Shown piece after piece: positions 39,507-47,767 of a stretch of DNA of 64,000 nt. This DNA is from Nanogingivalis sp963517825. GTDB taxonomy: Bacteria > Patescibacteriota > Saccharimonadia > Saccharimonadales > Saccharimonadaceae. The stretch lies in the NCBI GenBank assembly GCA_963517825.1, contig CAUQGB010000001.1, forward strand, positions 1-64,000, in the 5' to 3' direction. The translations under genes and the position numbers were made by a program. Under the pieces are notes generated by a model. It was not told where the DNA came from and ran no database searches. It saw only the letters and a program-made list of their open reading frames with translations. Each line of letters opens with the position of its first letter. Position 1 is the stretch's first letter.

Positions 39507-41333
39507 TTATTTTACGGCTTTAGCCATGCGTTTACGCTCATTTGAATCAAGATAGCGTTTTCGAAGACGCAAATTTTGTGGCGTAACTTCAAGCAATTCA
39601 TCGTCTTCAATAAAATCGATACATTGCTCAAGGCTTAAATTAGTATACGGAGTCAATTGAACCGCGCCATCAGAAGATTTCGAACGCATATTTGTAAGGT
39701 GTTTCTCTTTCACAACATTAATTTCAAGATCTTCTTGACGATTGTTTAATCCTACAATCATTCCAGCATAAACTTCAGTTCCCGGACCGATAAATAATTC
39801 TCCACGACTTTCCGCACTTTGAAGTGCATATGGTGTTGAAGTTCCTTTTTCGAAAGCAATCAAAACTCCATTTCGGCTAGAAGGGATTTTTGTTCCCATC
39901 TCTTGATAACCGTGCGGTAAGCTATTCATAATGATAGTACCTTTTGTTGCGGTTAGCATTAAGTTTCGAAGCCCAATCATAGCTCGAGTAGTGATGATAT
40001 ATGTTAACCGTGTCGCACCTGTTGGCAAACTCTCTTGTGAACACATTTCTGCTCGGCGAGTTCCCATTTCTTGGCTTACTGCACCCACAAATTCTGGCGC
40101 AACCTCAATGATCAATTCTTCAACTGGTTCTTTCTCAATACCATCTTCTTGAATTGTCACCACTTGTGGGCGACCAACTTCGAACTCAAATCCTTCACGA
40201 CGTAAAGTTTCAATTAAAACTGAAAGGTGCAACTCACCGCGGCCGGAAACAATAAAGCCGATTCCATCTTCTTTAACTTGAAGTGAAACATTTGTTTCAA
40301 GTTCTTTTTTCAGCCTATCGCCAATCTGACGAGAAGTTGTAAATTCACCTTCACGACCCTTCATTGGGCTTGTATTTGGTCCAAGATACATCGAAAGTGT
40401 TGGTTTTTCAACCTCAATTGTCGGCAAAGCTTCAGGGTTATTCACATCGGCTAGAGTTTCACCAATTTCAGCTTCACTAACACCCGTAATCGCAACAATA
40501 TCACCTGCAAAAGCCTCTGTAATTTCTTCACGATGAAGCCCTCGATACGCAAAAAGCTTATCGATTTTTGACTTTTTAACAGTTCCATCACGCTTAATTA
40601 AAGCAATTTGTTCTCCGGCTTTAACTTTTCCGCGAGAGATTCGCCCAATAGCATATTTACCCAAAAAACTATCGTATGTTAAAGAAGTTATAAGCAATTG
40701 AAAATCACCGTCAACATCAACTTTTGGCGCTGGAATTTCATTGATAATTGCTTCAAAAATAGGTTCAAAATTTGCTTCAGCTTCTGGATTCTCTGGAACC
40801 TCAGGCCAAGCTTTACCATCACGCCCAATCGCATAATAAGTTGGGTAAAGAAGCTGATCGTCGTTCGTTGCTAGCTCTAAGAATAGATCTGATACTTCAT
40901 CATTAACTTCAGCAATTCGACGTGCAGGTTTATCGATTTTATTTACAACTACAATAGGCTTTAAACCAAGCTCAAGAGCTTTCGAAAGCACAAATTTCGT
41001 TTGAGGCATTGGTCCTTCTTGAGCGTCCACAACCAAGATAACACCGTCAGCCATATTTAGCGTGCGTTCAACTTCGCCAGAAAAATCTGCGTGCCCTGGT
41101 GTATCGATAATATTAATTTTATAATCCCCATAATAAATTGAGGTTTGTTTTGCGGTAATAGTAATTCCGCGCTCCGACTCCTGATCACCAGAGTCCATTA
41201 GGAGTGTTTGGCTCATTTCAGCCTGATTTTCACGGAATGTATTACTTTGTTTTAAAAGTCCGTCCACTAAAGTAGTTTTTCCATGGTCAACGTGGGCAAT
41301 AATTGCCACATTTCGAATATTATCTGATTTCAT
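39507..41333 (-). CDS. typA: Ribosome-associated GTPase TypA/BipA
   Basis: Translational GTPase related to EF-G, for 50S assembly and stress growth. G1 VAIIAHVDHGKTTLVDGLL, ERGITITAKQTSI, G3 NIIDTPGHADFSGEVERTL, G4 VVVNKIDKPARR, then domains II, III and V and the BipA-specific C-terminal domain (MRSKSSDGAVQLTPYTNLSL). 608 residues, normal length. Monocistronic, facing the micro-ORF unit. Confidence 0.97.
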   Translation of the reverse strand: MKSDNIRNVAIIAHVDHGKTTLVDGLLKQSNTFRENQAEMSQTLLMDSGDQESERGITITAKQTSIYYGDYKINIIDTPGHADFSGEVERTLNMADGVILVVDAQEGPMPQTKFVLSKALELGLKPIVVVNKIDKPARRIAEVNDEVSDLFLELATNDDQLLYPTYYAIGRDGKAWPEVPENPEAEANFEPIFEAIINEIPAPKVDVDGDFQLLITSLTYDSFLGKYAIGRISRGKVKAGEQIALIKRDGTVKKSKIDKLFAYRGLHREEITEAFAGDIVAITGVSEAEIGETLADVNNPEALPTIEVEKPTLSMYLGPNTSPMKGREGEFTTSRQIGDRLKKELETNVSLQVKEDGIGFIVSGRGELHLSVLIETLRREGFEFEVGRPQVVTIQEDGIEKEPVEELIIEVAPEFVGAVSQEMGTRRAEMCSQESLPTGATRLTYIITTRAMIGLRNLMLTATKGTIIMNSLPHGYQEMGTKIPSSRNGVLIAFEKGTSTPYALQSAESRGELFIGPGTEVYAGMIVGLNNRQEDLEINVVKEKHLTNMRSKSSDGAVQLTPYTNLSLEQCIDFIEDDELLEVTPQNLRLRKRYLDSNERKRMAKAVK

Positions 41334-41372
41334 ATTTTCTTTCTCTTAAAAAATTATTATAAAACTTTCAAT

Positions 41373-41401
41373 ATTCTACCATTTTTTTCATTAAAAATCA
41401 A
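41373..41401 (-). promoter_or_regulatory. typA promoter, TTGATT-17-TAGAAT
   Basis: -35 at 41401-41396, -10 at 41378-41373. Confidence 0.65.
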
Positions 41402-41406
41402 CCAAA

Positions 41407-41856
41407 CTATTTAGGGAAGTTGCTCCACCAAAGAATTTTATTCGTAATATTAAATAGCCAGTTCACTCGCCGATCATAATTTAAAATTATCAAATGCGTA
41501 TGTTGATGTTTAACAGTTTTTCGAACGTTTTGCGCCGCACGAGCATAAATTGAAAAACCTTGAGCTTCATATTTTGACAAAATTTCAAAATATTCTTCTC
41601 TTTCTGCTTGCGAAAAATTACTAATCGTTTCAGTAAATCTCTTTGGAATTAGGAGTAGGTGCTTCTCAACTTCGAAACCGTCCCAAATCTGATACGGAAA
41701 TAGGTTTTCAACCAGTACAAAATGCTCAAATTTTTCTATAACCAAATTATCATGTATTGCTCTGTCGTAAAAATTATAGTCTTCACCCTCATGTTTTTTA
41801 TTTTTTACGTATTTTTCATATTTTTTGCCAACCCCATTAGGTTTTCTTGAGTCCAT
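41407..41856 (-). CDS. HIT-like nucleotide-binding protein
   Basis: 149 residues. The histidine-triad motif is TVKHQHTHLIIL (H-x-H-x-H), preceded by VEKHLLLIPKRFTETISNFS, where the usual HVLVIPK of HIT proteins is replaced by HLLLIPK. Members hydrolyse or transfer nucleotides from substrates such as adenosine phosphoramidates. The N-terminus is basic (KPNGVGKKYEKYVKNKKHEG) and the C-terminus hydrophobic-aromatic (WLFNITNKILWWSNF), perhaps membrane-associated. AAAGGTG is the only upstream ribosome-site-like sequence. Confidence 0.8.
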   Translation of the reverse strand: MDSRKPNGVGKKYEKYVKNKKHEGEDYNFYDRAIHDNLVIEKFEHFVLVENLFPYQIWDGFEVEKHLLLIPKRFTETISNFSQAEREEYFEILSKYEAQGFSIYARAAQNVRKTVKHQHTHLIILNYDRRVNWLFNITNKILWWSNFPK

Positions 41857-41947
41857 TCTTTTTTTATTTCACCTTTCAATTTTACATATTTATCTAAATA
41901 ATATTAACATAACTTTAATATTTTTTCAAAAAAAATAAAAAAAGTTG

Positions 41948-41976
41948 TTGACTTTACAAAAAAAGTCTGCTAAAAT
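41948..41976 (+). promoter_or_regulatory. tRNA-Val promoter, TTGACT-17-TAAAAT
   Basis: Extended TGC; 11 nt before the tRNA. Confidence 0.9.
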
Positions 41977-41987
41977 GGTAATTGTTC

Positions 41988-42064
41988 GGGTGATTAGCTC
42001 AGTTGGCTAGAGCATCTCGTTTACACCGAGAGGGTCTGGGGTTCGAGTCCCTAATCACCCACCA
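41988..42064 (+). tRNA. tRNA-Val (anticodon TAC)
   Basis: Acceptor GGGTGAT pairs with ATCACCC, then ACCA. Anticodon stem TCTCG/CGAGA with loop TTTACAC gives TAC. Confidence 0.97.
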
Positions 42065-42080
42065 ATTGAAATTATATCGA

Positions 42081-42106
42081 AAAGCTTCAGTTTTGGAGCT
42101 TTTTTC
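42081..42106 (+). terminator. tRNA-Val terminator
   Basis: AAAGCTTC-6-GGAGCTTTTTTC; a TTTCGAAA follows at about 42110. Confidence 0.8.
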
Positions 42107-42127
42107 TTTTTTCGAAATCTTTACTTA

Positions 42128-42156
42128 TTGACTTTTTAAGCTTTTTATGTTATTAT
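42128..42156 (+). promoter_or_regulatory. Promoter, TTGACT-17-TATTAT
   Basis: Extended TGT; its leader contains a TTCTAG...CTAGAA pair (about 42164-42193). Confidence 0.9.
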
Positions 42157-42220
42157 ATAAACATTCTAGCACCTTTCTATACTGGACTAGAAAATATTTT
42201 ACAGAAAGTGAGGGTTAAAA

Positions 42221-42649
42221 ATGATTAACCTTCTTGTAAACATAATCTTGTTCATTTTACGAACAATTAACGCCATTACTTTTGGTGTTCTTGATAATCT
42301 TGGAGTTGTTTATTCAATTCTAATTTTTTCAACACTAGTAGTTTTCGTCAAGATTGACTCAAAAATCCAAATCTGCAATTTTTGGCAGAGTTCTGGATTT
42401 TTAATTAAAACTCTTGTCTTCACAGGGGTTCTCTTCAATGCCCTACCCCAATGGTATCTCTGGGTTGCGGGTGTGATTTTGGTCGTTTTGGCATATTCCT
42501 TAACGCCCAACCCTGATAAAGAAGATGAAGAACCATCGATTTTGACAAAAATTTGTGATATTCTAATAGAGGAATATCATAAAAGTGATTTAAAAAAGAA
42601 TGAGCAAAAGGAGAAGCCTAAAAAAAGTCGTAGGCTTCCGCCAGTGTGA
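42221..42649 (+). CDS. Membrane protein with acidic/basic cytoplasmic tail
   Basis: 142 residues with three to four hydrophobic segments (INLLVNIILFILRTINAITF, VVYSILIFSTLVVFV, FLIKTLVFTGVLFNALP, LWVAGVILVVLAYSL) and a roughly 40-residue charged C-terminal tail ending PKKSRRLPPV. No family recognised. Ribosome site GAGGG 6 nt upstream, own promoter and terminator. It lies between tRNA-Val and the surface-protein genes. Confidence 0.7.
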   Translation: MINLLVNIILFILRTINAITFGVLDNLGVVYSILIFSTLVVFVKIDSKIQICNFWQSSGFLIKTLVFTGVLFNALPQWYLWVAGVILVVLAYSLTPNPDKEDEEPSILTKICDILIEEYHKSDLKKNEQKEKPKKSRRLPPV

Positions 42650-42655
42650 CCTACT

Positions 42656-42682
42656 AAATCGCCTTAAACAAAGGCGATTTTT
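42656..42682 (+). terminator. Terminator
   Basis: AAATCGCCTT-5-AAGGCGATTT then TTC; TTTCGAAA follows directly. Confidence 0.9.
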
Positions 42683-42742
42683 CTTTATTTTTTTCGAAAA
42701 AGTTAAAACGCTTGCGTTTATTTAATATATATTATATGCTTA

Positions 42743-42771
42743 TTGACTTTTTTATACTTTTGTGCTATAAT
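42743..42771 (+). promoter_or_regulatory. Promoter, TTGACT-17-TATAAT
   Basis: Extended TGC. It gives a 140-nt leader before the surface-protein gene at 42918. Confidence 0.9.
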
Positions 42772-42808
42772 TCTAGCAGTTGGCATATCATAATCAGCGG
42801 ATCTGTCA

Positions 42809-42910
42809 ATGAAGCTTAAAAATCGGGTTATTATGAGGTATGAATCGTGTACCTCAGTGTTCATTTTATTATTTGGCCAAATAATAAAAAATCTAATGAA
42901 AGGAAGGTGA
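42809..42910 (+). other. Possible leader ORF (33 codons)
   Basis: ATG 42809 to TGA 42908-42910 in the leader, ending 7 nt before the main ATG. It overlaps a GAGGTA-9-TACCTC hairpin (42835-42855) and the 26-bp palindrome. No good ribosome site. Listed as a possible coupling or attenuation element. Confidence 0.25.
42864..42889. promoter_or_regulatory. 26-bp perfect palindrome in the leader
   Basis: TTTTATTATTTGG followed immediately by its exact complement with no spacer, 28 nt before the ATG at 42918. A spacer-free palindrome suits a dimeric DNA-binding protein better than an RNA hairpin. Confidence 0.6.
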
Positions 42911-42917
42911 AATAAGA

Positions 42918-44309
42918 ATGAACACAAGTAGAAAAAATAAAGAACTATTAGGGAAAATTCGGAGTCTTATCGGAGACGATAAGAAGTCGATGAAATGGTT
43001 TGAAGAGGTTCAAGTTAAAGCCTCGAAGTTAGAAACCGACGAAGAAAAATTAGAATACCTTGAAGGCATTCTAGATAAGTTGGAAAAAAATGACGGTGAA
43101 GGTGATAGAATTGAAGCTACAAAATCAAATACGTGGCCAGCAATAGCTCTAGGGGTCGCGCTGTTTATACTTGTAGTTGGCGGAGCGGCGTTATACTTTT
43201 TGTTTTTAGCACCAAAAAGTGCTAATGCTACAAATGGTAGCACAGCCACCGTTTCTTCTACAATTTCAAAATCTGTAGATCTTCCAAAAGAAAAAGAAGA
43301 TTTCCAGGTCATCGACTATAAGGTCGATGGTGATGCTATTGTCTACCGCGCAATTGCAAACACACAGCACAAAGTGTTTGCGAACGGCTCAGAAAAAAAT
43401 TCCTTTTCGTCAAACTCCAAAGATGCAGTAAGCGAGATGATTCAATATATGAGTCACAACGCAACTGCTCTCAAGGAGAAAGCAATGACCTTCGGCATCG
43501 TTGACACCAAGACTGATGTTAAGGACTGGCTAGAAAAGAAAGATGGAAAGGTCTATTACAATAGCAAAGGTAAAGACGTTTTCTATCAAACGAAAGCATT
43601 CCTTTCTAGAAGCCAAATTTCTTCTAAGAGAATGGAAGAAGGCTCAAACTACTACACTACTGGCGTCAATGACAAAGGTGATGTAGTTATTAGTCGACGT
43701 ATTCAAGATCTTTCAGGTCAAGAATATGTCGAAGTTTCAAATCCGAAGGGCTCAACTGAGAAGTACAGATATTGCGTCTTGGTTTACTGTGGTAACACAG
43801 TAATGAAAAAAGGCGATATTCCGGGTGTACCGACAGAAAACATCGAGATTCCTCCTACAAAACCAGGAAAACCTGACAAGCCAGATAAAAGCAAGGTTGA
43901 GAAAAAAGACCCTAGTAAGGATCCGGCCAATCAAGGCAAAGCCCCAGTTGGTGGAGGTCAAAATGATGGATCTTCAAATGGTTCAGAAACCTCTCAGGCA
44001 AAATTGCCTGAGCAATATTCTGCTCCATCTGCTCCGGCTGCACCATCAGCTCAAACCGCACCATCACAAGATGCTCGTATTAGCGAGCCATCTCAATGGA
44101 GCGGCGCTGGTACAATTACAGATTCCAACGGTACCACAAAGGTGACCGATAATGGATCTGTAGCTACCCCTGATGGTCGGAACTATAGCGGATTAACAAA
44201 TCCAAGCTCAGTTCCACCAGTAGAGTCTGGAGCAAATGGGACTACAGCCCCATCAAGTTCTGCTAACTTCGCAAATAGCTCAATGCCTGAGCCTGCGATT
44301 GACGATTAG
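42918..44309 (+). CDS. Membrane-anchored surface protein with Pro/Ser-rich stalk
   Basis: 463 residues. The cytoplasmic N-terminal helical domain of about 70 residues (KELLGKIRSLIGDDKKSMKW, KLEYLEGILDKLEKND) precedes a membrane helix (WPAIALGVALFILVVGGAAL) and an extracellular domain (residues ~110-300). Then comes a long Pro/Ser/Gly/Asn-rich stalk (KPGKPDKPDKSKVEKKDPSK, APSAPAAPSAQTAPSQ). No sorting signal. Codon choice (GGA, AGA, GTC) and the complete absence of TTTCGAAA differ from neighbours, which suggests transfer or fast evolution. Probably an adhesion or host-contact protein; no family recognised. Confidence 0.7.
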   Translation: MNTSRKNKELLGKIRSLIGDDKKSMKWFEEVQVKASKLETDEEKLEYLEGILDKLEKNDGEGDRIEATKSNTWPAIALGVALFILVVGGAALYFLFLAPKSANATNGSTATVSSTISKSVDLPKEKEDFQVIDYKVDGDAIVYRAIANTQHKVFANGSEKNSFSSNSKDAVSEMIQYMSHNATALKEKAMTFGIVDTKTDVKDWLEKKDGKVYYNSKGKDVFYQTKAFLSRSQISSKRMEEGSNYYTTGVNDKGDVVISRRIQDLSGQEYVEVSNPKGSTEKYRYCVLVYCGNTVMKKGDIPGVPTENIEIPPTKPGKPDKPDKSKVEKKDPSKDPANQGKAPVGGGQNDGSSNGSETSQAKLPEQYSAPSAPAAPSAQTAPSQDARISEPSQWSGAGTITDSNGTTKVTDNGSVATPDGRNYSGLTNPSSVPPVESGANGTTAPSSSANFANSSMPEPAIDD

Positions 44310-44342
44310 TACTTTTCGAAAGTTAAAACTTTCAAATTTCAC

Positions 44343-44370
44343 GCTGGGCGGTTTTCCGCCGCCCGGCTTT
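44343..44370 (+). terminator. Terminator
   Basis: GCTGGGCGG-7-CCGCCCGGC then TTT; unusually GC-rich for this window. Confidence 0.8.
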
Positions 44371-44437
44371 ACATTGATACTTCTTAATAACCCGATTTTA
44401 AGTTTTAACAATTCGGCACGCGAAGAAAAATAAAATA

Positions 44438-44466
44438 TTGACAAACAGAATTATGATATTGAATTA
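44438..44466 (+). promoter_or_regulatory. Promoter, TTGACA with weak -10
   Basis: Good -35 at 44438; at 17 bp the -10 is only GAATTA, so the exact site is uncertain. The leader ends in AAGGGAG. Confidence 0.5.
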
Positions 44467-44505
44467 ATAATAAATTCTAATAAGTGGAGATTATAAGGGA
44501 GAAAA

Positions 44506-46758
44506 ATGAGGGACCAAATGAAAAAACTCATTAATTTTATTAAAAACCATTCTGTAATCTCTGGTTCAATCTTGGCTGCAGTTATCGCTCCAGTTGCCGT
44601 TATGGCCTGGGGCCCAGCTCGACCATCATTTACTATTGAAAAACCAGCAGATTATATTACATTCAACTCAATCACAAATAACCCTGTGATTGGTGGTGAC
44701 GAAAAAGACTTCGTTGGAATTCGTGAAGTTGGCTCAAACGCAAAATGGACAAACAATATGAAAATCCAAAATGGCAAAGAATATTATGTTCGAATGTACG
44801 TTCACAACAACGCAGCTTCGAACTTAAATCTTGTTGCCGAAAACGTAGTAGCAAAACTTAACGTTCCAACAACAACCGCAAAAAATGTGACTGTTCAAGG
44901 TCAGATTTCAGCTTCAAATGCAAAACCTAACACAGTTTGGGATGAAGCAACTTTCTCAAGTGATAATGACTTCAACTTGGCTTATGTTGCTGGTTCTGCC
45001 CTTTTCGAAAATAACGGAATGGGTACAACTAAACTTCCAGACAGTATTGTAAATAATACGGGTGCAAAACTTGGATATGATAAACTTGACGGAAAAATTC
45101 CTGGATGTTTCCAATATGCAGGTTACGTAACCGTTAAAGTTAAGGCTCAAGTTAGCCAACCGCAAGAGAAAACTAATATCGACCTTGCGAAAACAGTTCG
45201 AAATAAAACAAATGGCGAAAAATCTTGGGTTGAAACTGCAAACGCAAAATCTGGCGACACAGTTCAATTCCAAATTCACGCTAAAAATACAGGTTCTGCA
45301 GGAATTCAGAACTTGGTAATTCGCGATATTCTACCAAAAGGTTTGAATTATGTTGCAGGCTCAACAAAGCTCTACAACACATCAAATCCAAAAGGTTTGA
45401 AAGTTAGCGACAATATCATTCAAAATTCTGGAATCAATATTGGTACATATCAAGCAAATGGTGATGCTTACGTACGTTTTGACGCAACAGTTGCAGCCGA
45501 AAAAGATTTGCCAGTTTGTGGAGAAAATACTTTAACTAATATAGCTCAAGCAAGTGATCAAAAAATAGTTAAAAATGACACTGCTAGCGTACGAATCACT
45601 AAAAAATGTGATACTCCAAAACCTCAAACTCCAGCTTACAAATGTGACGCTTTAAGCTTAAACATTGTTCGAAAAGATGAAAAGCAAATCGCTTATTCAG
45701 CTGATACAAAATATTCAGTAAAAGATACAGAATTTACTGGAACAAAATATGTTGTTAAAAATTCTAAAGGTGAAGTTGTAGCTCAAAAAGTAATCAACAA
45801 TGGCACTAAATTTGAAATTACCGTTCCAAATGATATAACTGAGAAATATACAATTATCTCAACAATCATGACTAAAAATGGTGAAAATACAAATGCAAAT
45901 TGTGAAAAATCTTTTGAAACAAAAGCTCCAACTCCAAAACCTAACAAACCTGAGTTGGTATGTAAAAATATCACAATCAACCAAATTTCTCGAACACGAT
46001 TCGAATTCAACACTTCTTACACTGTAAATCACACAACATTTGTTGGTGTTAAATACATCATCAAAGATGAAAGCGGTAAAGTTGTAATCGAAAAGACCGT
46101 AAACAATGGTTCGAAATTAACAGTTGATATCGAAATTACTGGTAATTTTACAATTTCTTCAACAGTTATTACAAAAGATGGCGAGAATGCAAATTCAAAC
46201 TGTGTAAAAACTTTCGAAGTTAAACGGGAAGAAAAACCATCAATCGTTATTAAGAAAACTGTAAACAATCAGAAAAATGCTATAATCGAAGCAGGAACTG
46301 ATTTTAACTACGAGATTACAGTTTCGAATAATGGAAATGTTGATTTGAAAGATGTTGTCGTAACAGATCGCGCTCCAGCAAATATTACTTTCGTAAGTGC
46401 TGATAGCGGAGAGATCAAAGATAATATTCTAACACTGAAGATCAGCTCTTTGAAGATTGGTGAAAGTAAGACTATCATTATTAAATCTCAAGCAACTGCA
46501 ACAGGCATGTCAGCTGTAAATACTGCTTGTGTAGATACACCAACAATTCCTGGTGATAACGACGGTTGTGATAGTGCGAAAGTGGAAGTTCCAAAGAAAC
46601 AAACTCCACCAACACCTACACCAAACAACCCAATTCCAAATGTTCCAGCAGAATTGCCACAAACTGGTACAAATGCCATTTCTGCAATTCTCGGATTAAG
46701 TTCAATGGTAGCCGCATTTGGTTACTACTTCGCAAGCCGAAAAGCTGCAAAATTCTAA
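44506..46758 (+). CDS. LPQTG-anchored surface protein with DUF11-like domains
   Basis: 750 residues. A signal peptide (KKLINFIKNHSVISGS, ILAAVIAPVAVMAWG) precedes a unique domain (40-215). Two DUF11/SpaA-like beta domains follow at 225-365 (GDTVQFQIHAKNTGSAGIQN, LVIRDILPKGLNYVAGSTKL) and 580-690 (FNYEITVSNNGNVDLKDVVV). Between them lie two ~90-residue tandem repeats at 380-473 and 486-573, each with a leading and a trailing Cys. It ends with a Pro linker, LPQTG (717-721), a hydrophobic helix and RKAAKF, i.e. a complete cell-wall sorting signal for sortase. No sortase gene is in the window. GGGAG lies 5 nt before ATG 44506; M5 is an alternative start. Confidence 0.9.
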   Translation: MRDQMKKLINFIKNHSVISGSILAAVIAPVAVMAWGPARPSFTIEKPADYITFNSITNNPVIGGDEKDFVGIREVGSNAKWTNNMKIQNGKEYYVRMYVHNNAASNLNLVAENVVAKLNVPTTTAKNVTVQGQISASNAKPNTVWDEATFSSDNDFNLAYVAGSALFENNGMGTTKLPDSIVNNTGAKLGYDKLDGKIPGCFQYAGYVTVKVKAQVSQPQEKTNIDLAKTVRNKTNGEKSWVETANAKSGDTVQFQIHAKNTGSAGIQNLVIRDILPKGLNYVAGSTKLYNTSNPKGLKVSDNIIQNSGINIGTYQANGDAYVRFDATVAAEKDLPVCGENTLTNIAQASDQKIVKNDTASVRITKKCDTPKPQTPAYKCDALSLNIVRKDEKQIAYSADTKYSVKDTEFTGTKYVVKNSKGEVVAQKVINNGTKFEITVPNDITEKYTIISTIMTKNGENTNANCEKSFETKAPTPKPNKPELVCKNITINQISRTRFEFNTSYTVNHTTFVGVKYIIKDESGKVVIEKTVNNGSKLTVDIEITGNFTISSTVITKDGENANSNCVKTFEVKREEKPSIVIKKTVNNQKNAIIEAGTDFNYEITVSNNGNVDLKDVVVTDRAPANITFVSADSGEIKDNILTLKISSLKIGESKTIIIKSQATATGMSAVNTACVDTPTIPGDNDGCDSAKVEVPKKQTPPTPTPNNPIPNVPAELPQTGTNAISAILGLSSMVAAFGYYFASRKAAKF
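45643..45924 (+). repeat. Tandem protein repeat, copy 1
   Basis: Codes for residues 380-473 (CDALSLNIVR... TKYVVKNSKGEVVAQKVINN, ...NANCEKSFETK). Clearly related to copy 2 at protein level. Confidence 0.8.
45961..46224 (+). repeat. Tandem protein repeat, copy 2
   Basis: Codes for residues 486-573 (CKNITINQIS... VKYIIKDESGKVVIEKTVNN, ...NSNCVKTFEVK). Confidence 0.8.
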
Positions 46759-46798
46759 GCTGACCGCTTCTCAATGGAGCGATAAAGCTTCAGATAGA

Positions 46799-46828
46799 AA
46801 ATAGACCTCAATTTCGAGGTCTATTTTT
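46799..46828. terminator. Bidirectional terminator
   Basis: AAATAGACCTC-6-GAGGTCTATTTTT between the surface protein and convergent folD. Confidence 0.9.
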
Positions 46829-46830
46829 GT

Positions 46831-47682
46831 TTATAAATCTTGTTGCCCTTTTTGATCTGCAACTTTTCTTGCTGCAATAATGACATTATCGATTAAAGAA
46901 GCAACCGTTAATGGGCCAACTCCACCTTTTATCGGTGTCATAGTCAGATCCTTTCTATTTTTGCGAACTTCATCCGAAACATCGCCCTTAATCTCTCCGC
47001 CTTCACTCGCCGTTCCAGCATCGACAACCACCGCCTTAGATTTTAGCATTTCCGAAGTAATCAACCCCGGTTTTCCAACCGCTGTAATTACCACATCAAA
47101 ATATTTAAGTGTTTTTATCATTTCTTCGCTGTTAAATTCATCAAACTTCGAAACCATCACTCCAGATTTTTCAAACATTTTTGAAAGTGGCGCCCCTACA
47201 AGTCTTCCCTGCCCAACAATGGCAACTTTTTTACCTTCTAATGAAATATTATAGCCCGCCAAAAGCCAATTTATTGCCTGCGCTGTAGCTGGAACAAAAT
47301 CACCACCATTCAAACCATCAACATCTTTTTCTTTCGAAATTTCGCTCAAAATTGCTTCAGTTTCATTTTTCGAAAGCTTCTCACCGCTTTTATTTTCAAG
47401 CGGTAGTTGCACAATAATGCCATGAACATTCTCATCAAGATTAGCCTTTTGAATCTCTTCTTTCATCAATTCAGCATCAACTTCTCGTCGCTCAACCTCA
47501 ATTAAAATATCTTCGCCGTACTTTTCTTTTAGTCGCATATAAGTTTCGGTTACGGGGCTTTTTGAAGAGTAAAAAATCACTAATTTTGGAAAAACTCGCC
47601 AGCTTTGTCGCAAGGCTCGCACCTGTTTAGCTTGACGTTCTTTGATAAAATCACGAAGTTCTGCACCATTTAAAAATCTCAT
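46831..47682 (-). CDS. folD: Bifunctional methylene-THF dehydrogenase/cyclohydrolase FolD
   Basis: Interconverts 5,10-methylene-THF and 10-formyl-THF. Substrate motif PVTETYMRLKEKYGEDIL (the usual SxxYxxxK region reads TYMRLKEK), VHGIIVQLPLE, KDVDGLNGGDF, NAD(P) site VAIVGQGRLVGAPLSKM, and the C-terminal TPIKGGVGPLTVASL. 283 residues, normal. ATG 47682 is 6 nt after TATAAT: leaderless. Works with GlyA (51239) in C1 supply. Confidence 0.96.
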   Translation of the reverse strand: MRFLNGAELRDFIKERQAKQVRALRQSWRVFPKLVIFYSSKSPVTETYMRLKEKYGEDILIEVERREVDAELMKEEIQKANLDENVHGIIVQLPLENKSGEKLSKNETEAILSEISKEKDVDGLNGGDFVPATAQAINWLLAGYNISLEGKKVAIVGQGRLVGAPLSKMFEKSGVMVSKFDEFNSEEMIKTLKYFDVVITAVGKPGLITSEMLKSKAVVVDAGTASEGGEIKGDVSDEVRKNRKDLTMTPIKGGVGPLTVASLIDNVIIAARKVADQKGQQDL

Positions 47683-47688
47683 AAGTTT

Positions 47689-47717
47689 ATTATACGTAAA
47701 AATCTTGAAAATTTCAA
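47689..47717 (-). promoter_or_regulatory. folD promoter, TTGAAA-17-TATAAT (leaderless)
   Basis: -35 at 47717-47712; overlaps the divergent promoter that starts at 47705. Confidence 0.85.
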
Positions 47718-47733
47718 TTTTTTAATATATAAT
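47705..47733 (+). promoter_or_regulatory. Divergent promoter, TTGAAA-17-TATAAT
   Basis: -35 at 47705-47710 and -10 at 47728-47733. The two -35 boxes are separated by one base, so polymerase cannot occupy both at once. Confidence 0.8.
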
Positions 47734-47767
47734 CATTATTGAAATTAATCAAAGAAAGGATTTTTGA

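Noticed and set aside
44343..44370. GC-rich hairpin as part of a mobile element end
   Set aside because: It behaves as a simple terminator after the 42918 gene; no transposase or matching inverted repeat is nearby.
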